Shown here one piece after another: positions 51,517 to 60,682 of a stretch of DNA of 64,000 nucleotides. Each line of letters opens with the position of its first letter. The first letter of the stretch is position 1. The stretch comes from Deinococcus metalli. Its GTDB lineage: Bacteria; Deinococcota; Deinococci; Deinococcales; Deinococcaceae. The stretch is taken from positions 1 to 64,000 of the forward strand of contig NZ_JACHFK010000012.1 in the NCBI RefSeq assembly GCF_014201805.1, read 5' to 3'. Both the position numbers and the translations under genes were made by a program. The notes below the pieces were generated by a model. The model was given only the letters and a program-made list of their open reading frames with translations, did no database searches and had not been told where the DNA came from.

Positions 51517-53097
51517 ATGCGCCATTCGATCAAAGCTGCCCTGACCGCCGCCCTCTCGCTGAGCCTGCTGTCCACCGCCGGCGCGCAGTCCTCGCGCCAG
51601 AGCACGCTGGTCATCGGCGGGGATTTCAGCGACCTGATCACGCTCGATCCCGGCGTGTCCTACGAGTTCTCGGGCTCGCTGGTCACGGGGAACCTGTACG
51701 ACACGCTGGTGGCGTACGAGGGCAACAACCTCTCGACCCTGCGGCCCCGCCTCGCGTCGAGCTGGACCGTCACGCCGACCTCGACCGGCTCGCGCATCAC
51801 CTTCAAGCTGCGCGACGCGAAGTTCAGCACCGGGCGGCCGGTCACGGCGGCGGACGTGGTGTACTCGGTGAACCGCGCGATCAACCTCAAGACCCCGTCG
51901 AGCTTCCTGTACACCGACGTGGCGAACCTGAAGGTCGGCTCGGTCACGGCGACCGACGCCAAGACCGTGGTGTTCGACATTCCCAAGACCGCGAACCCGA
52001 ACATCGTGCTGGCGCTGCTGACCTTCAACATCGGCGGCGTGATCGACTCCGCCGAGGCCAAGGCGCACGAGACGAACGGCGACTACGGCAGCGCGTGGCT
52101 CAAGGACCACTCGGCGGGCAGCGGACCCTTCGTGCTCAACCGCTGGGACAAGAGCGCGCAGGTGGCGCTGGACGTCAACCCGCAGGCCTTCCGCCGCTCG
52201 CCGAACATCAAGCGCGTGATCCTGCGCTACATGCTGGAGTCCAGCGCCCAGCAGTCGGCCGTCAACTCCGGCGAGATCGACGTGGCCATGAACTACACGC
52301 CGGACGCCTTCAAGGACGTCGCGGCCGCCAAGAAACTCAAGACGCAGAAGGCCGACAGCTTCCTGCTGGCGTACCTGGGCATGAACTCCGCCAAGGGCAT
52401 GCCCTTCGAGGACGCCCGCGTGCGCGAGGCCGTGCGCTACGCCATCGACCAGGACGGCATCATCTCGGGGCTGCTGCAGGGCCTGGGCCGCAAGACGCAG
52501 ACCATCATCCCCATCGGCCTGGCAGGCTCCGATGCCAAGATCTACTACCCCTACAACCCCGACAAGGCCAAGGAACTCCTCAAGGCCGCCGGCAAGGGTG
52601 ACGGTTTCAGCGTGGACTTCTTCGTGAGCACCGGCTCGTGCGCGGGCGGCGTGCCCTGCGCGGACCTCGCCGCGAAGATCCAGGCGGACCTCGCCAAGGT
52701 GGGCATCAAGGCGAACATCAAGCAGATGGTGAACAGTGAGCTGCTCACCGCGTACCGCGCCCAGAAGGCCCCGCTGGTGCAGGTGTCGTGGAGCCCGGAC
52801 TACCCGGACGCCGACGGCAACGGCACGCCTCTCTCGGACTACAACGCCAAGTCGCTGGCGTGGCGCAACGGCTGGCAGAACGCGGACGCCAGCAAGCTCG
52901 CGCAGTCGGCCGCCATCGAGACCGACGCCGCCAAGCGCCTGAACCTGTACAAGCAGCTCACGGCGCTGATGGCCAAGGACGGACCCTTCGCGATCCTGTA
53001 CCAGCCCAGCCGGCCCATCGTGATCCAGCCGAATGTCAGCGGCTTCAACCAGAACGCCAACGGCGACGTGCAGTTCGAGAAGATCAGCAAGAAGTAA
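51517..53097 (+). CDS. Dipeptide/oligopeptide ABC transporter substrate-binding protein
   Basis: 526 residues from ATG 51517. Signal peptide (RHSIKAALTAALSLSLLSTAGA, cut before QSS). A family-5 solute-binding protein: TLDPGVSYEFSGSLVTGNLYDTLVAYEG, WTVTPTSTGSRITFKLRDAKFSTGRPVTAADVVYSVNRA, and ALLKDHSAGSGPFVLNRW. The ligand is likely an oligopeptide or nickel/sugar derivative. An alternative start at 51481 with TATCTG -10 is possible but would lengthen the signal sequence. It is followed by two permeases; the ATPases are elsewhere. Confidence 0.9.
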   Translation: MRHSIKAALTAALSLSLLSTAGAQSSRQSTLVIGGDFSDLITLDPGVSYEFSGSLVTGNLYDTLVAYEGNNLSTLRPRLASSWTVTPTSTGSRITFKLRDAKFSTGRPVTAADVVYSVNRAINLKTPSSFLYTDVANLKVGSVTATDAKTVVFDIPKTANPNIVLALLTFNIGGVIDSAEAKAHETNGDYGSAWLKDHSAGSGPFVLNRWDKSAQVALDVNPQAFRRSPNIKRVILRYMLESSAQQSAVNSGEIDVAMNYTPDAFKDVAAAKKLKTQKADSFLLAYLGMNSAKGMPFEDARVREAVRYAIDQDGIISGLLQGLGRKTQTIIPIGLAGSDAKIYYPYNPDKAKELLKAAGKGDGFSVDFFVSTGSCAGGVPCADLAAKIQADLAKVGIKANIKQMVNSELLTAYRAQKAPLVQVSWSPDYPDADGNGTPLSDYNAKSLAWRNGWQNADASKLAQSAAIETDAAKRLNLYKQLTALMAKDGPFAILYQPSRPIVIQPNVSGFNQNANGDVQFEKISKK

Positions 53098-53190
53098 CCG
53101 TCACCGGGAATCCCGCCGTCCTCCTGCCCCGGCGCCACTGCGGGCAGGACGGAGGGAGTCCCCGGCCCTTCATTGCGACAAGGAGTCCGT

Positions 53191-54198
53191 TTGCTCGTCT
53201 ACATCATCCGGCGCGTGGCGCTGATGGTCTTCGTGCTGTGGGGGGTGTCGCTCGCGGCGTTCCTGATCTCGCACGCGCTGCCGGCGGACCCGGCGGCGGC
53301 CGCGCTGGGCAACAACGCCCGCGAGGAGCAGCTCACGGCCTTCCGGGAACGCAACGGCCTGGACCGGCCGCTGGCGGTGCAGTACGGGCTGTACATGACC
53401 GAACTCGTGCGCGGTGACCTGGGCTCGTCGCTGCGGACCCAGAACCCGATCACGGCGGACCTGCGGCAGTTCTTCCCGGCGACGCTGGAACTGACGCTGG
53501 GCGCGGTGGTGTTCGCGGTGCTGATCGGCGTGCCGCTGGGCATCGTGGCGGCGCTGACGCAGGGCCGGGCGCCGGACCTGCTGGCGCGCACCTTCGCGCT
53601 GCTGGGCGGCGCGACCCCGGTGTACTGGCTGGCGATCCTGGCGCTGAACGTGTTCCACGAGAAGCTGGGCTGGCTGCCGGGGCCAGGCCGGCTGGACGCG
53701 TACTCGCTGCCGCCGCCCGTGAAGACTGGTCTGGTGACCATCGACGCGCTGCTGGTGAACGACCGCGAGGTCTTCGTGGACGCGCTGCGGCACCTGATCC
53801 TGCCGGGGCTGGTGCTGGGCATGTTCTCGGCGGCGCTGCTGACCCGCATGACCCGTTCGGCGCTGCTGGAGGTGCTGTCGCAGGACTACATCCGCACGGC
53901 GCGGGCCAAGGGCCTGACGCGGGCGCGGGTGGTCGCGCGGCACGCCATGCGCAACGCGTCGCTGCCGATCCTGACGGTGCTGGGCACGCTGTTCGGGTCG
54001 CTGCTGACCGGCGCGGTGCTGACCGAGACGATCTTCTCGTGGCCGGGCATCGGCGGCTACGCGACCACGTCCGCGATCAGCCTGGACTTCCCGGCGGTGA
54101 TGGGCGTGACGCTGGTGGCGGGGCTGGCGTACTCGGTCGTGAACCTGCTCGTGGACCTGCTGTACGCCGTCTTCGACCCGAGGATCAGCTACTCATGA
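53191..54198 (+). CDS. DppB-type ABC permease
   Basis: 335 residues from TTG 53191, chosen because AAGGAG lies 5 nt upstream. Six membrane helices, starting LVYIIRRVALMVFVLWGVSLAAFLI, with the BPD signature LSQDYIRTARAKGLTRARVVARHAMRNASLPILTVLG, which contacts the ATPase. It starts 93 nt after the binding-protein gene. Its stop overlaps the next permease start by four bases (ATGA). Confidence 0.9.
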   Translation: MLVYIIRRVALMVFVLWGVSLAAFLISHALPADPAAAALGNNAREEQLTAFRERNGLDRPLAVQYGLYMTELVRGDLGSSLRTQNPITADLRQFFPATLELTLGAVVFAVLIGVPLGIVAALTQGRAPDLLARTFALLGGATPVYWLAILALNVFHEKLGWLPGPGRLDAYSLPPPVKTGLVTIDALLVNDREVFVDALRHLILPGLVLGMFSAALLTRMTRSALLEVLSQDYIRTARAKGLTRARVVARHAMRNASLPILTVLGTLFGSLLTGAVLTETIFSWPGIGGYATTSAISLDFPAVMGVTLVAGLAYSVVNLLVDLLYAVFDPRISYS

Positions 54199-55061
54199 CG
54201 GCCACCGTGACCACGCCGGCCGCCACGGCCACAGGCAACGCGAACTGGCGGCGCTTCCGGCGCAACCCCGGCGGGATGGTCGGGCTGGTGCTGCTGACCG
54301 CGCTGGTCGTGCTGGCCCTGATCGGCCCGGTGCTGACCGGCGACCCGACCGCGCAGAACCTCGGCATCCGGCTCCAGGCACCGTCGGGCGCGCATCCGCT
54401 GGGCACGGACCAGCTCGGGCGGGACGTGCTGGCACGCGTGCTCAGCGGCGCGCGCATCTCGCTGGGCCTGGGCGTGAGCGTCATGCTCGCGTCGCTGATC
54501 GTGGGCTCGGCGGTGGGCCTGCTGGCCGGCCTGCGCGGCGGGTGGTGGGACGAGGTGATCATGCGGATCACCGACATCTTCCTGGCGTTCCCCAGCCTGA
54601 TCCTCGCCATGGCGATCTCGGCGGCGCTGGGGCCCAGCCTGACGAACGTGATGATCGCCGTGGCGCTGGTGTCGTGGCCCACCTATGCCCGGCTCATCCG
54701 CGCGCAGGTGCTGGCGCTGCGCGAGCGCGAGTTCGTGGAGGCCGCCCGCGCGCTCGGCGCGGACCAGGGCCGCATCGCGGGGCGGCACCTGCTGCCCAAC
54801 GCCGTCGCGCCGCTGCTGGTGCAGGGCAGTTTCGACGTGGGCAGCGCCATTCTGACCGCCGCTGGCCTGGGCTTCATCGGCTTCGGGGCGCAGCCGCCCA
54901 CGCCCGAGTGGGGCGCGATGGTCAGCGAGACCCGCAACTACATCGGGCCGGCCCCGTGGGCGTCCAGCACGCCCGCCGTGGCGATCCTGCTGACGGTGCT
55001 GGCCTTCAACCTGCTCGGCGACGGTCTGCGCGACGTGTTCGACCCGCGCGCCGCGAGGTAG
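54195..55061 (+). CDS. DppC-type ABC permease
   Basis: 288 residues. The N-terminus GNANWRRFRRNPGGMVGLVLLTALVVLALIGPVL and HPLGTDQLGRDVLARVLSGARISLGLGVSVML are typical of DppC, and the BPD loop is LREREFVEAARALGADQGRIAGRHLLPNAVAPLLVQ. It forms the membrane channel with the preceding permease. Translation is coupled (ATGA). No DppD or DppF gene follows; the next gene is on the other strand, so the ATPases must come from another locus. Confidence 0.92.
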   Translation: MTATVTTPAATATGNANWRRFRRNPGGMVGLVLLTALVVLALIGPVLTGDPTAQNLGIRLQAPSGAHPLGTDQLGRDVLARVLSGARISLGLGVSVMLASLIVGSAVGLLAGLRGGWWDEVIMRITDIFLAFPSLILAMAISAALGPSLTNVMIAVALVSWPTYARLIRAQVLALREREFVEAARALGADQGRIAGRHLLPNAVAPLLVQGSFDVGSAILTAAGLGFIGFGAQPPTPEWGAMVSETRNYIGPAPWASSTPAVAILLTVLAFNLLGDGLRDVFDPRAAR

Positions 55062-55177
55062 ACCGCAGCACCGCAGCCGCAGCGCCCGAGAGTCCAACCG
55101 AACAGCCGACGAATCCGAAGGTCCAAGTGGGCGCGCTGAGCCGCCGTTCTTGGGCCTTCGTGTTGGCCGTCGACGGC

Positions 55178-55861
55178 TCACGACAGGATGTTCACCGCGC
55201 GGCTCGCCACGAGCGCCAGGGTCAACAGCGAGATGCCGGCCTGGAGCATCATCAGGACCTTCGCGGCCGGGGTGAGCGGCAGCGTGTCGGTCGGGGAGAA
55301 CGCGGTGGCGTTGGTGAACGACAGGAACAGGTAGTCCACGAAGGTCGGGTGCCAGCTCTGGCCGCCGTCCGGCAGGGTCATCGGCGTGAACAGCCAGTCG
55401 CGCCGCGCCGCGGCCCCGGACTGCCGCTGCAGCGGACCGCCCCGGTCGAGTTCCCAGTACCACAGCGCGTACACGATGATGTTCGTGACCCAGATGTCCA
55501 GCGCGTCCACCAGCAGCAGCCGGCCGGTGGCCTTGCTGCCGTGCAGCAGCGACTCGACCAGCAGCAGCAGGGACAGCAGGTTCGCCACGTTCAGCAGCGC
55601 GATCAGGCCGAACGCGAAGGTGCGGGCGGTCGCGTGCGACACCACGACATTTCCGGCGGTGCCCAGGTGCAGCCGCCGGGCGTGCAGGCCACGCACCACC
55701 GACAGCGGAATCAGCAGCAGCACCTCCAGGCCGGGCAGCAGCCAGTTCGGGCCGACGGTCACGCGTTCGTTGAGGGTCACCTGCAGGGCCACCACGGCCA
55801 GGATGGCGACGCGGGCGGGCCAGAACGATTCGCGGCGGATCGCGGACGGCGCGGACAGCAT
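55178..55861 (-). CDS. Integral membrane protein of the DUF1345 type
   Basis: 227 residues from ATG 55861. Hydrophobic helices: ARVAILAVVALQVTLNE, NWLLPGLEVLLLIPLSVV, FGLIALLNVANLLSLLLLVESLL, LLLVDALDIWVTNIIVYALWYW, then a PTFVDYLFLSFTNATAFSPTDTLPLTPAAKVLMMLQAGISLLTLALVASRAVNIL end. That last part resembles the K+ channel-like pore loop and last helix of DUF1345/ion-channel-type proteins. No ligand or ion is established. The frame continues far upstream antisense to the WYL gene, but only this part is plausible. Confidence 0.7.
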   Translation of the reverse strand: MLSAPSAIRRESFWPARVAILAVVALQVTLNERVTVGPNWLLPGLEVLLLIPLSVVRGLHARRLHLGTAGNVVVSHATARTFAFGLIALLNVANLLSLLLLVESLLHGSKATGRLLLVDALDIWVTNIIVYALWYWELDRGGPLQRQSGAAARRDWLFTPMTLPDGGQSWHPTFVDYLFLSFTNATAFSPTDTLPLTPAAKVLMMLQAGISLLTLALVASRAVNILS

Positions 55862-55927
55862 GGCAACCAGTGCAGCACACCCGGGCGGGCGGGAGCGTGA
55901 AATCCCGCGCCCGCCATACTGACCGGT

Positions 55928-56848
55928 ATGAACCGCACGGATCGTCTGCTGGCCGTGGTGCTGGAACTCCAGGGACAGTCGTGGACGACCGCCGCAGCCC
56001 TGGCCCGGCAGTTCGGGATCAGCGAGCGCACCGTGTACCGCGACGTCGTGGCGCTGACAGAGGCGGGCGTGCCGGTCGTGAGCGTGCCGGGGCGCGGGTA
56101 CACGCTGATGCCCGGATACTTCCTGCCGCCGCTGCACCTGAGCGTGTCCGAGGCCGTGATGCTGTCGCTGGGCGCGGACGCGGTGCGCGCCGCCTTCGAC
56201 CCCGAGTACGCGGCCGCGGCCGAGTCCGCCCTGAAGAAACTCACGGCCGCCCTGCCGCACGAGCGCCGGGCCGAGGTCACGGGCCTGCGCGAGCGCCTGC
56301 GCGTGGTGCCGCCGGACGAGGGTACGGACGTGGCGGCCGTGCGCGTGCTGCGCGGCGCGGTGCTGGCCGAGCGGAGCGTGACCTTCACGTACCACAAGCC
56401 CGGCGGCGATCCGGACGTCCGGCGCGTCTTCCCGCTGTCGCTGGTGTACCTGCACGGCGCGTGGCTGCTGGGCGCCTTCGATCCTGCGCGCGGGGACCGG
56501 CGCACCTTCCGCCTGAGCCGGATCGAGCGCCTGATCGTGGAGGCCACGACCTTCGAGCGCGACCCCGCGTGGCGCACTGGCCCGGAACCTGCTGGACAGG
56601 GGCGGACCGTGACCGTGCACCTGCGCTTTCCCCCCGGTTCGGAGCGGGCCCTGCGCGAGCGGCCGAGTTTCTTTCAGCAGGACATGAAGACCACACCCGA
56701 CGGCGTGTCGGTCACCCTGCGCGTCCGGGACGGGCGGGACGTGCTGGCGTGGGTGCTGTCCTGGGGCGGGGCCGTGCGCGTGCTGGAGCCGGAGGGGCTG
56801 CGCGAGGCGGTGCGGACCGAGGCGCGGGCCATGCTCGCGGGCTCCTGA
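55928..56848 (+). CDS. YafY-type WYL transcription regulator
   Basis: 306 residues. N-terminal HTH (MNRTDRLLAVVLELQG..WTTAAALARQFGISERTVYRDVVALTEAGVPVVSVPGRGYTL) is followed by a WYL domain (VFPLSLVYLHGAWLLGAFDPARGDRRTFRLSRIERLIV) and a WCX-type C-terminus. WYL proteins regulate in response to nucleotides or DNA damage. CATACT lies about 6 nt before the ATG. A 26-nt repeat with a TGACA/TGTCA dyad starts 3 nt after its stop, between it and a VOC gene, and recurs 3.8 kb away. It is the best candidate regulator of both VOC loci. Confidence 0.88.
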   Translation: MNRTDRLLAVVLELQGQSWTTAAALARQFGISERTVYRDVVALTEAGVPVVSVPGRGYTLMPGYFLPPLHLSVSEAVMLSLGADAVRAAFDPEYAAAAESALKKLTAALPHERRAEVTGLRERLRVVPPDEGTDVAAVRVLRGAVLAERSVTFTYHKPGGDPDVRRVFPLSLVYLHGAWLLGAFDPARGDRRTFRLSRIERLIVEATTFERDPAWRTGPEPAGQGRTVTVHLRFPPGSERALRERPSFFQQDMKTTPDGVSVTLRVRDGRDVLAWVLSWGGAVRVLEPEGLREAVRTEARAMLAGS

Positions 56849-56850
56849 CC

Positions 56851-56876
56851 CCGCTCCTGACACAGGGCTGTCACCC
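56851..56876 (+). repeat. 26-nt repeat with TGACA-N6-TGTCA dyad, copy 1
   Basis: Identical over 26 nt to 60637-60662 and carries the inverted repeat TGACA...TGTCA (56858-56873). Located between the WYL regulator and a VOC gene. Its dyad and its position 34 nt before a start codon fit an operator. Confidence 0.75.
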
Positions 56877-56909
56877 GACCCCGGCAGCATGACGTCAGGA
56901 GGCACCACC

Positions 56910-57269
56910 ATGCACACCACCCTCGATTTCATCGCCCTGCACACCACCGACCTCGACGCTGCCCGCCGCTACTACACAGGGGTTCTGGGCTTCGAGACCA
57001 CGCCTGGCCCACCCAACGCAGCGGTGTTCATCCAGGCCGGTGGAGCGGCGCTGGCGATCCGCGAGCCCCTGCCGCACGAACGCACCAAGCACTTCGGCGC
57101 TGGGGTCAGCGTGTGGTTCGGGGTGCCGGACGCCGATGCGTATCACGCCCGGATCGCGGCGGCGGGCGCGCAGGTCATCCAGCCGCCTCAGGACGGTCCC
57201 TTTGGACGGATGTTCAGTGTCCGGACGCCGGACGGTCACGCCCTGACCTTCCACCAGACGCCGGCATGA
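56910..57269 (+). CDS. VOC protein, next to the WYL regulator
   Basis: 119 residues from ATG 56910; AGGAGG lies about 8 nt upstream. VOC fold: LDFIALHTTDLDAARRYYTGVLGFETTP, GVSVWFGVPDADAYHARIAAAG and TPDGHALTFHQTPA. It is a sibling of the VOC gene at 60683 (both begin ...LxFxxLHTTD and are preceded by the same repeat). Function unknown; it may handle a small reactive compound. Confidence 0.82.
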   Translation: MHTTLDFIALHTTDLDAARRYYTGVLGFETTPGPPNAAVFIQAGGAALAIREPLPHERTKHFGAGVSVWFGVPDADAYHARIAAAGAQVIQPPQDGPFGRMFSVRTPDGHALTFHQTPA

Positions 57270-57302
57270 CGGCACCGCCGCGGCCGGTCACCCGGGGCAT
57301 GC

Positions 57303-60158
57303 TCAGCGCCCGAGTTGCTGGAGGATCACCGGATCGGTGATCGCCGTGTCGTCAGCCAGCAGGAAGGCCTTGCTCAGCACCAGCGACAGCACCCGGTCAC
57401 CGTCGAAGTTCACGTCCGGGCCGCTGCCCTTCCCACCGGGAATGATGCACAGGTACTGGTCGTTCGGTTCCATCAGGATGTTGGCCGAGCCCAGGTGGAT
57501 GCGGTACGCGCGGCGGTCGCCCTGCACGCGCAGGAAACGGCCGTCGAGCGAGAGGCGGGCGGCGATCTTCAGTCTCGGGATCAGGCGTTTCAGGTACGCG
57601 GCGCGGGTCTTGGCGGTCTCGGTCAGGTCACCGAAGCTGTAGCTGTGCCAGTACTCGCGGAACCGTCCGCCGGGGCCGCCGTCCTGCCACGTTGGATCGT
57701 TGCCCACCGAGGCCACCCCCACGAACAGGTCGACGTCGCGCAGCACCTCCGAGAGCGCCAGCGGCGGGATCTGCTCCAGCGGCAGCGGATTCACGGGTTG
57801 CTGGGTCTGGTTCACCCACATCTCGTAGCTGCCACCGCCCGCGTGGGCGTGGTTCTCGGGGGCGTCCAGCGGGTAGAACCGCACCTGATCGGTGTTGAGG
57901 CGCAGGTAGCTGCCGGACTCGGTGCTGTCGGTGCCGTAGTCCTGGCCGATTCCCTGGATCCAGTATTCGGCGCGCAGGCCGTACGCCGGCAGGTCGCGCA
58001 TGGCAGGCGGGTACGAATCGTCCACCATCAGCCGCAGCCGGTTGCGCCACCCGCGCAGCGCCGCCAGCGCGTGGAACTGGTGCTGCCGCAGGATGTGCCC
58101 CGCGAAGCGGTTCGAGTACGTGCCAGTGCGCCGCTCGGCGTCGGTCAGCACGTAGACCTCGCGCCACGCCTGCTTGAAGGGCTGCGTGATTCCCAGGACG
58201 TCCAGCCGGTCGCGCCACGCCAGCACCTCGGGCACGCCGCGCCCGATGGGATGCCACAGCTGGATTTCGGCTGCCGGCGCCACGGCAACGGGCGCGCCCT
58301 GCACGTCGCGCAGGTCGCCGTCGGCCCACAGCGCCGCAACACCGTCCACCAGCCAGATGAGTCGCCGCGCCACGGTGCCGGCCAGCGGGTGGTGCAGATA
58401 CCGCTCCGTCCACGCCTCGCCGGGCCACACGCGCGGCTGCACCATCAGGCCGTCGAGCCGCTGCGCCAGCGCCGCCACCGATTTCTCGGCCTCCTTCTGC
58501 GCGGCCTTCAGGTCGGCCAGTTCCTCGGCATGATCCGTCTTCACGCTGGCCGGCACACTTTTCAGCGCCTTGCCGCCCCGGGTAAAGCCCAGATGCGTGC
58601 CGTCCGCGCCCACGCTCAGGCGCGCCTCCACGTCGCCCAGCACGTCCACGCGCTCGCCCACGGCCGTCAGGCCCAGGGTGGGCACGCCCAGTTCCAGCAG
58701 CTCGTCCGGCGTCACGGCCAGCCGAGCGGCCACGACCTCCAGGCCCTTGTGTACCTCCTTCAGCGTTCCCTTGAAGGTCACGGTCGTCGCCAGCCGCGCC
58801 AGCGCCGACAGCGCCGCTCCGGACTCGGTACGCGACAGCGCGTATACGGCCGCGTTGGCAATTTTCGGTGCGCGGGGGCCGACACCCGGCACCTTCTTCA
58901 GCGCCGACTCGACCACGCCCGCCACCGCCCGCGTCAGGGCGTCGTCTGACGCCAGCGGCACCATCCACAGCAGGCCCTTCAGGGACAGCGCGTTGAACTC
59001 GTCCAGCAGCAGGTTCGGGTCGCCGCCGTACTGCATGGGATTCAGGCGGAACGTGCGGGGTCTGGGCAGCAGTGGCAGCGCGGCCGTCAGCACCTCGCGG
59101 AACGGGGCCGCGCCGACGGCGCTCAGGTGCTTCTCGGCGTCCTTCAACCACTTCGCGCTGGGTTTCCCTGCCGACGCGGTGCGCGCGAACGCCACCAGCG
59201 CGGGCCAGGGCTGCCGCTGCTCCGGGGGCAAGGTGTCCAGGAGGGCGAGGAAGGCGTCCGACCACGCCTCGCCGGGGTTGAGTTCGGGGATGAGGATGAG
59301 GTCTGCAAAGCTGGCTAAGCCGTTAGATGCAGCATATCTGCGTAAAGCAGCACGTGAATGGTCAGAAATCTGACCAGCCACATGTAGTCGTCTCAACGTT
59401 TCTACATGGGCCGGTATCGCGTAGAAAGAAGGGAACTCCCCCATGCGAGTTAGATGCTCGATGACCTGAAGATGAGTTGCGTCCGACAGACCAGATTCGG
59501 CCAGCTTCTCTAGTGCCTTCGTCCTGAAGGAAGAGATGTAGACCTGTGGATACTCGGAGTAATCCTTGGAGATGACCTTCTCGGCCAGTTCATCCGCTTC
59601 TGCCGGTCGAAATGGCGGGGTGTAGCTGTAGACTCCGCGCCCCCAGGTCTCCAGATAAAGTGACACCCAATTTCCTGCACGTGGCTCAACTTTCCAGCCT
59701 TCCAGTCGCCCGGCCACGCTCCTCAAGGTCGCTCTATACTCTGCCTGCTGATCAGGATAGATCTGATCCACGCACGATTGTGCCAGTTCAAGGGCCTCAT
59801 TTTGACGATCTGTGGGAAGTCTCACCAGATCGGAAAACGCGACACTTTCCAATCGCTTCAAGTGTGAACTGTGTCCCAACCAATGCGAGACCAGAATTTT
59901 GATCTGAATGTCTTGAGGCAGATCAATTCCAGGGCTGTCTTTCCGCAAACTCCACCACCGGTTGAGTCGGGCCTGGAGAGCTAGCTTACGATTGGCGGCA
60001 ACGCCACGCTTCCATGCGAGGAGGGAGTTTAAAACCGTTTCAATGACCGGATACTGCTCTTTCTCGGGAAACACAACAAGACGTTGAAAAAGATCTGCGA
60101 ACGTGGACTCATCCAGAGAATCCACGTTCCTGGCTAACTCCTGAAGATCACCTGCCAT
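57303..60158 (-). CDS. Large DUF4132 (MolR-like) protein with atypical 5' third
   Basis: 951 residues. From about residue 550 onward is the DUF4132 region (RVWPGEAWTERYLHHPLAGTVARRLIWLV, RTGTYSNRFAGHILRQHQFHALAALRGWRNRLRLMVDD) and a final domain (DVDLFVGVASVGNDPTWQDGG, a DUF7737-type block) without recognised catalytic residues. The first 290 codons are in clearly AT-richer DNA than the remainder, changing at about 59,300. MolR was named for a supposed molybdate role that is unproven. The small gene just upstream (4 nt away) probably accompanies it. Confidence 0.8.
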   Translation of the reverse strand: MAGDLQELARNVDSLDESTFADLFQRLVVFPEKEQYPVIETVLNSLLAWKRGVAANRKLALQARLNRWWSLRKDSPGIDLPQDIQIKILVSHWLGHSSHLKRLESVAFSDLVRLPTDRQNEALELAQSCVDQIYPDQQAEYRATLRSVAGRLEGWKVEPRAGNWVSLYLETWGRGVYSYTPPFRPAEADELAEKVISKDYSEYPQVYISSFRTKALEKLAESGLSDATHLQVIEHLTRMGEFPSFYAIPAHVETLRRLHVAGQISDHSRAALRRYAASNGLASFADLILIPELNPGEAWSDAFLALLDTLPPEQRQPWPALVAFARTASAGKPSAKWLKDAEKHLSAVGAAPFREVLTAALPLLPRPRTFRLNPMQYGGDPNLLLDEFNALSLKGLLWMVPLASDDALTRAVAGVVESALKKVPGVGPRAPKIANAAVYALSRTESGAALSALARLATTVTFKGTLKEVHKGLEVVAARLAVTPDELLELGVPTLGLTAVGERVDVLGDVEARLSVGADGTHLGFTRGGKALKSVPASVKTDHAEELADLKAAQKEAEKSVAALAQRLDGLMVQPRVWPGEAWTERYLHHPLAGTVARRLIWLVDGVAALWADGDLRDVQGAPVAVAPAAEIQLWHPIGRGVPEVLAWRDRLDVLGITQPFKQAWREVYVLTDAERRTGTYSNRFAGHILRQHQFHALAALRGWRNRLRLMVDDSYPPAMRDLPAYGLRAEYWIQGIGQDYGTDSTESGSYLRLNTDQVRFYPLDAPENHAHAGGGSYEMWVNQTQQPVNPLPLEQIPPLALSEVLRDVDLFVGVASVGNDPTWQDGGPGGRFREYWHSYSFGDLTETAKTRAAYLKRLIPRLKIAARLSLDGRFLRVQGDRRAYRIHLGSANILMEPNDQYLCIIPGGKGSGPDVNFDGDRVLSLVLSKAFLLADDTAITDPVILQQLGR

Positions 60159-60162
60159 CCGC

Positions 60163-60567
60163 CTACCCGCCCACCAGCGGCACCAGTTTGATGAAGGTCA
60201 CGTCCAGCGGGTGGCCCAGCCGCAGCGTCACGGGCTCGTCCGGCGTTTCAGCCTGCCGGTCGCCCACCAGAACGATGACGGTGCCGCGCGCAAATGCCTC
60301 GAGGGCGCGGGCGGACTGCTGTTCCCAGTCGATGCGGTGCGGGCGCGGCACCGTGGGACTGTTCAGGGCACGTTCCATGCCCTCGGGCACGACCAGCCCC
60401 CGGAAGCGTTCCCTGGCTCCGGCGTTGTACTCGGTCACCTCGTCGTACACGCGGCGGCGGATCAGGTCGCGCACCGTGACCGTCTCGACCTCGAAGTCCA
60501 GCGTCAGGGCGGGTTCGGGGCGGGGGCGGGCGGTCGTTTCGTCGAGGACGTTGACGGTGTACATCAT
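60163..60567 (-). CDS. Small protein preceding the DUF4132 gene
   Basis: 134 residues from ATG 60567 (GGAGGTG 7 nt upstream; a second Met follows directly). Composed of a mixed alpha/beta pattern: DFEVETVTVRDLIRRRVYDEVTEYN, RFRGLVVPEGMERALN, VIVLVGDRQAETPDEPVTLRLGHPLDVTFIKLVPLVGG. No family was recognised. It ends 4 nt before the DUF4132 start, so both are in one operon. It is divergent from the second VOC gene. Confidence 0.65.
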   Translation of the reverse strand: MMYTVNVLDETTARPRPEPALTLDFEVETVTVRDLIRRRVYDEVTEYNAGARERFRGLVVPEGMERALNSPTVPRPHRIDWEQQSARALEAFARGTVIVLVGDRQAETPDEPVTLRLGHPLDVTFIKLVPLVGG

Positions 60568-60636
60568 GATTCGCACCTCCAGATTCTGTTCACAGCGTAA
60601 CACATCGGCAGCCTCATCGTGCCCTATGTCACCATG

Positions 60637-60662
60637 CCGCTCCTGACACAGGGCTGTCACCC
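60637..60662 (+). repeat. 26-nt repeat with TGACA-N6-TGTCA dyad, copy 2
   Basis: Identical to 56851-56876. The dyad is at 60644-60659, 24 nt before the VOC start at 60683. It sits in the divergent region with the small DUF4132 companion gene, so it could act on both. Confidence 0.75.
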
Positions 60663-60682
60663 ACCCCCGCCATGCTGGAGGC

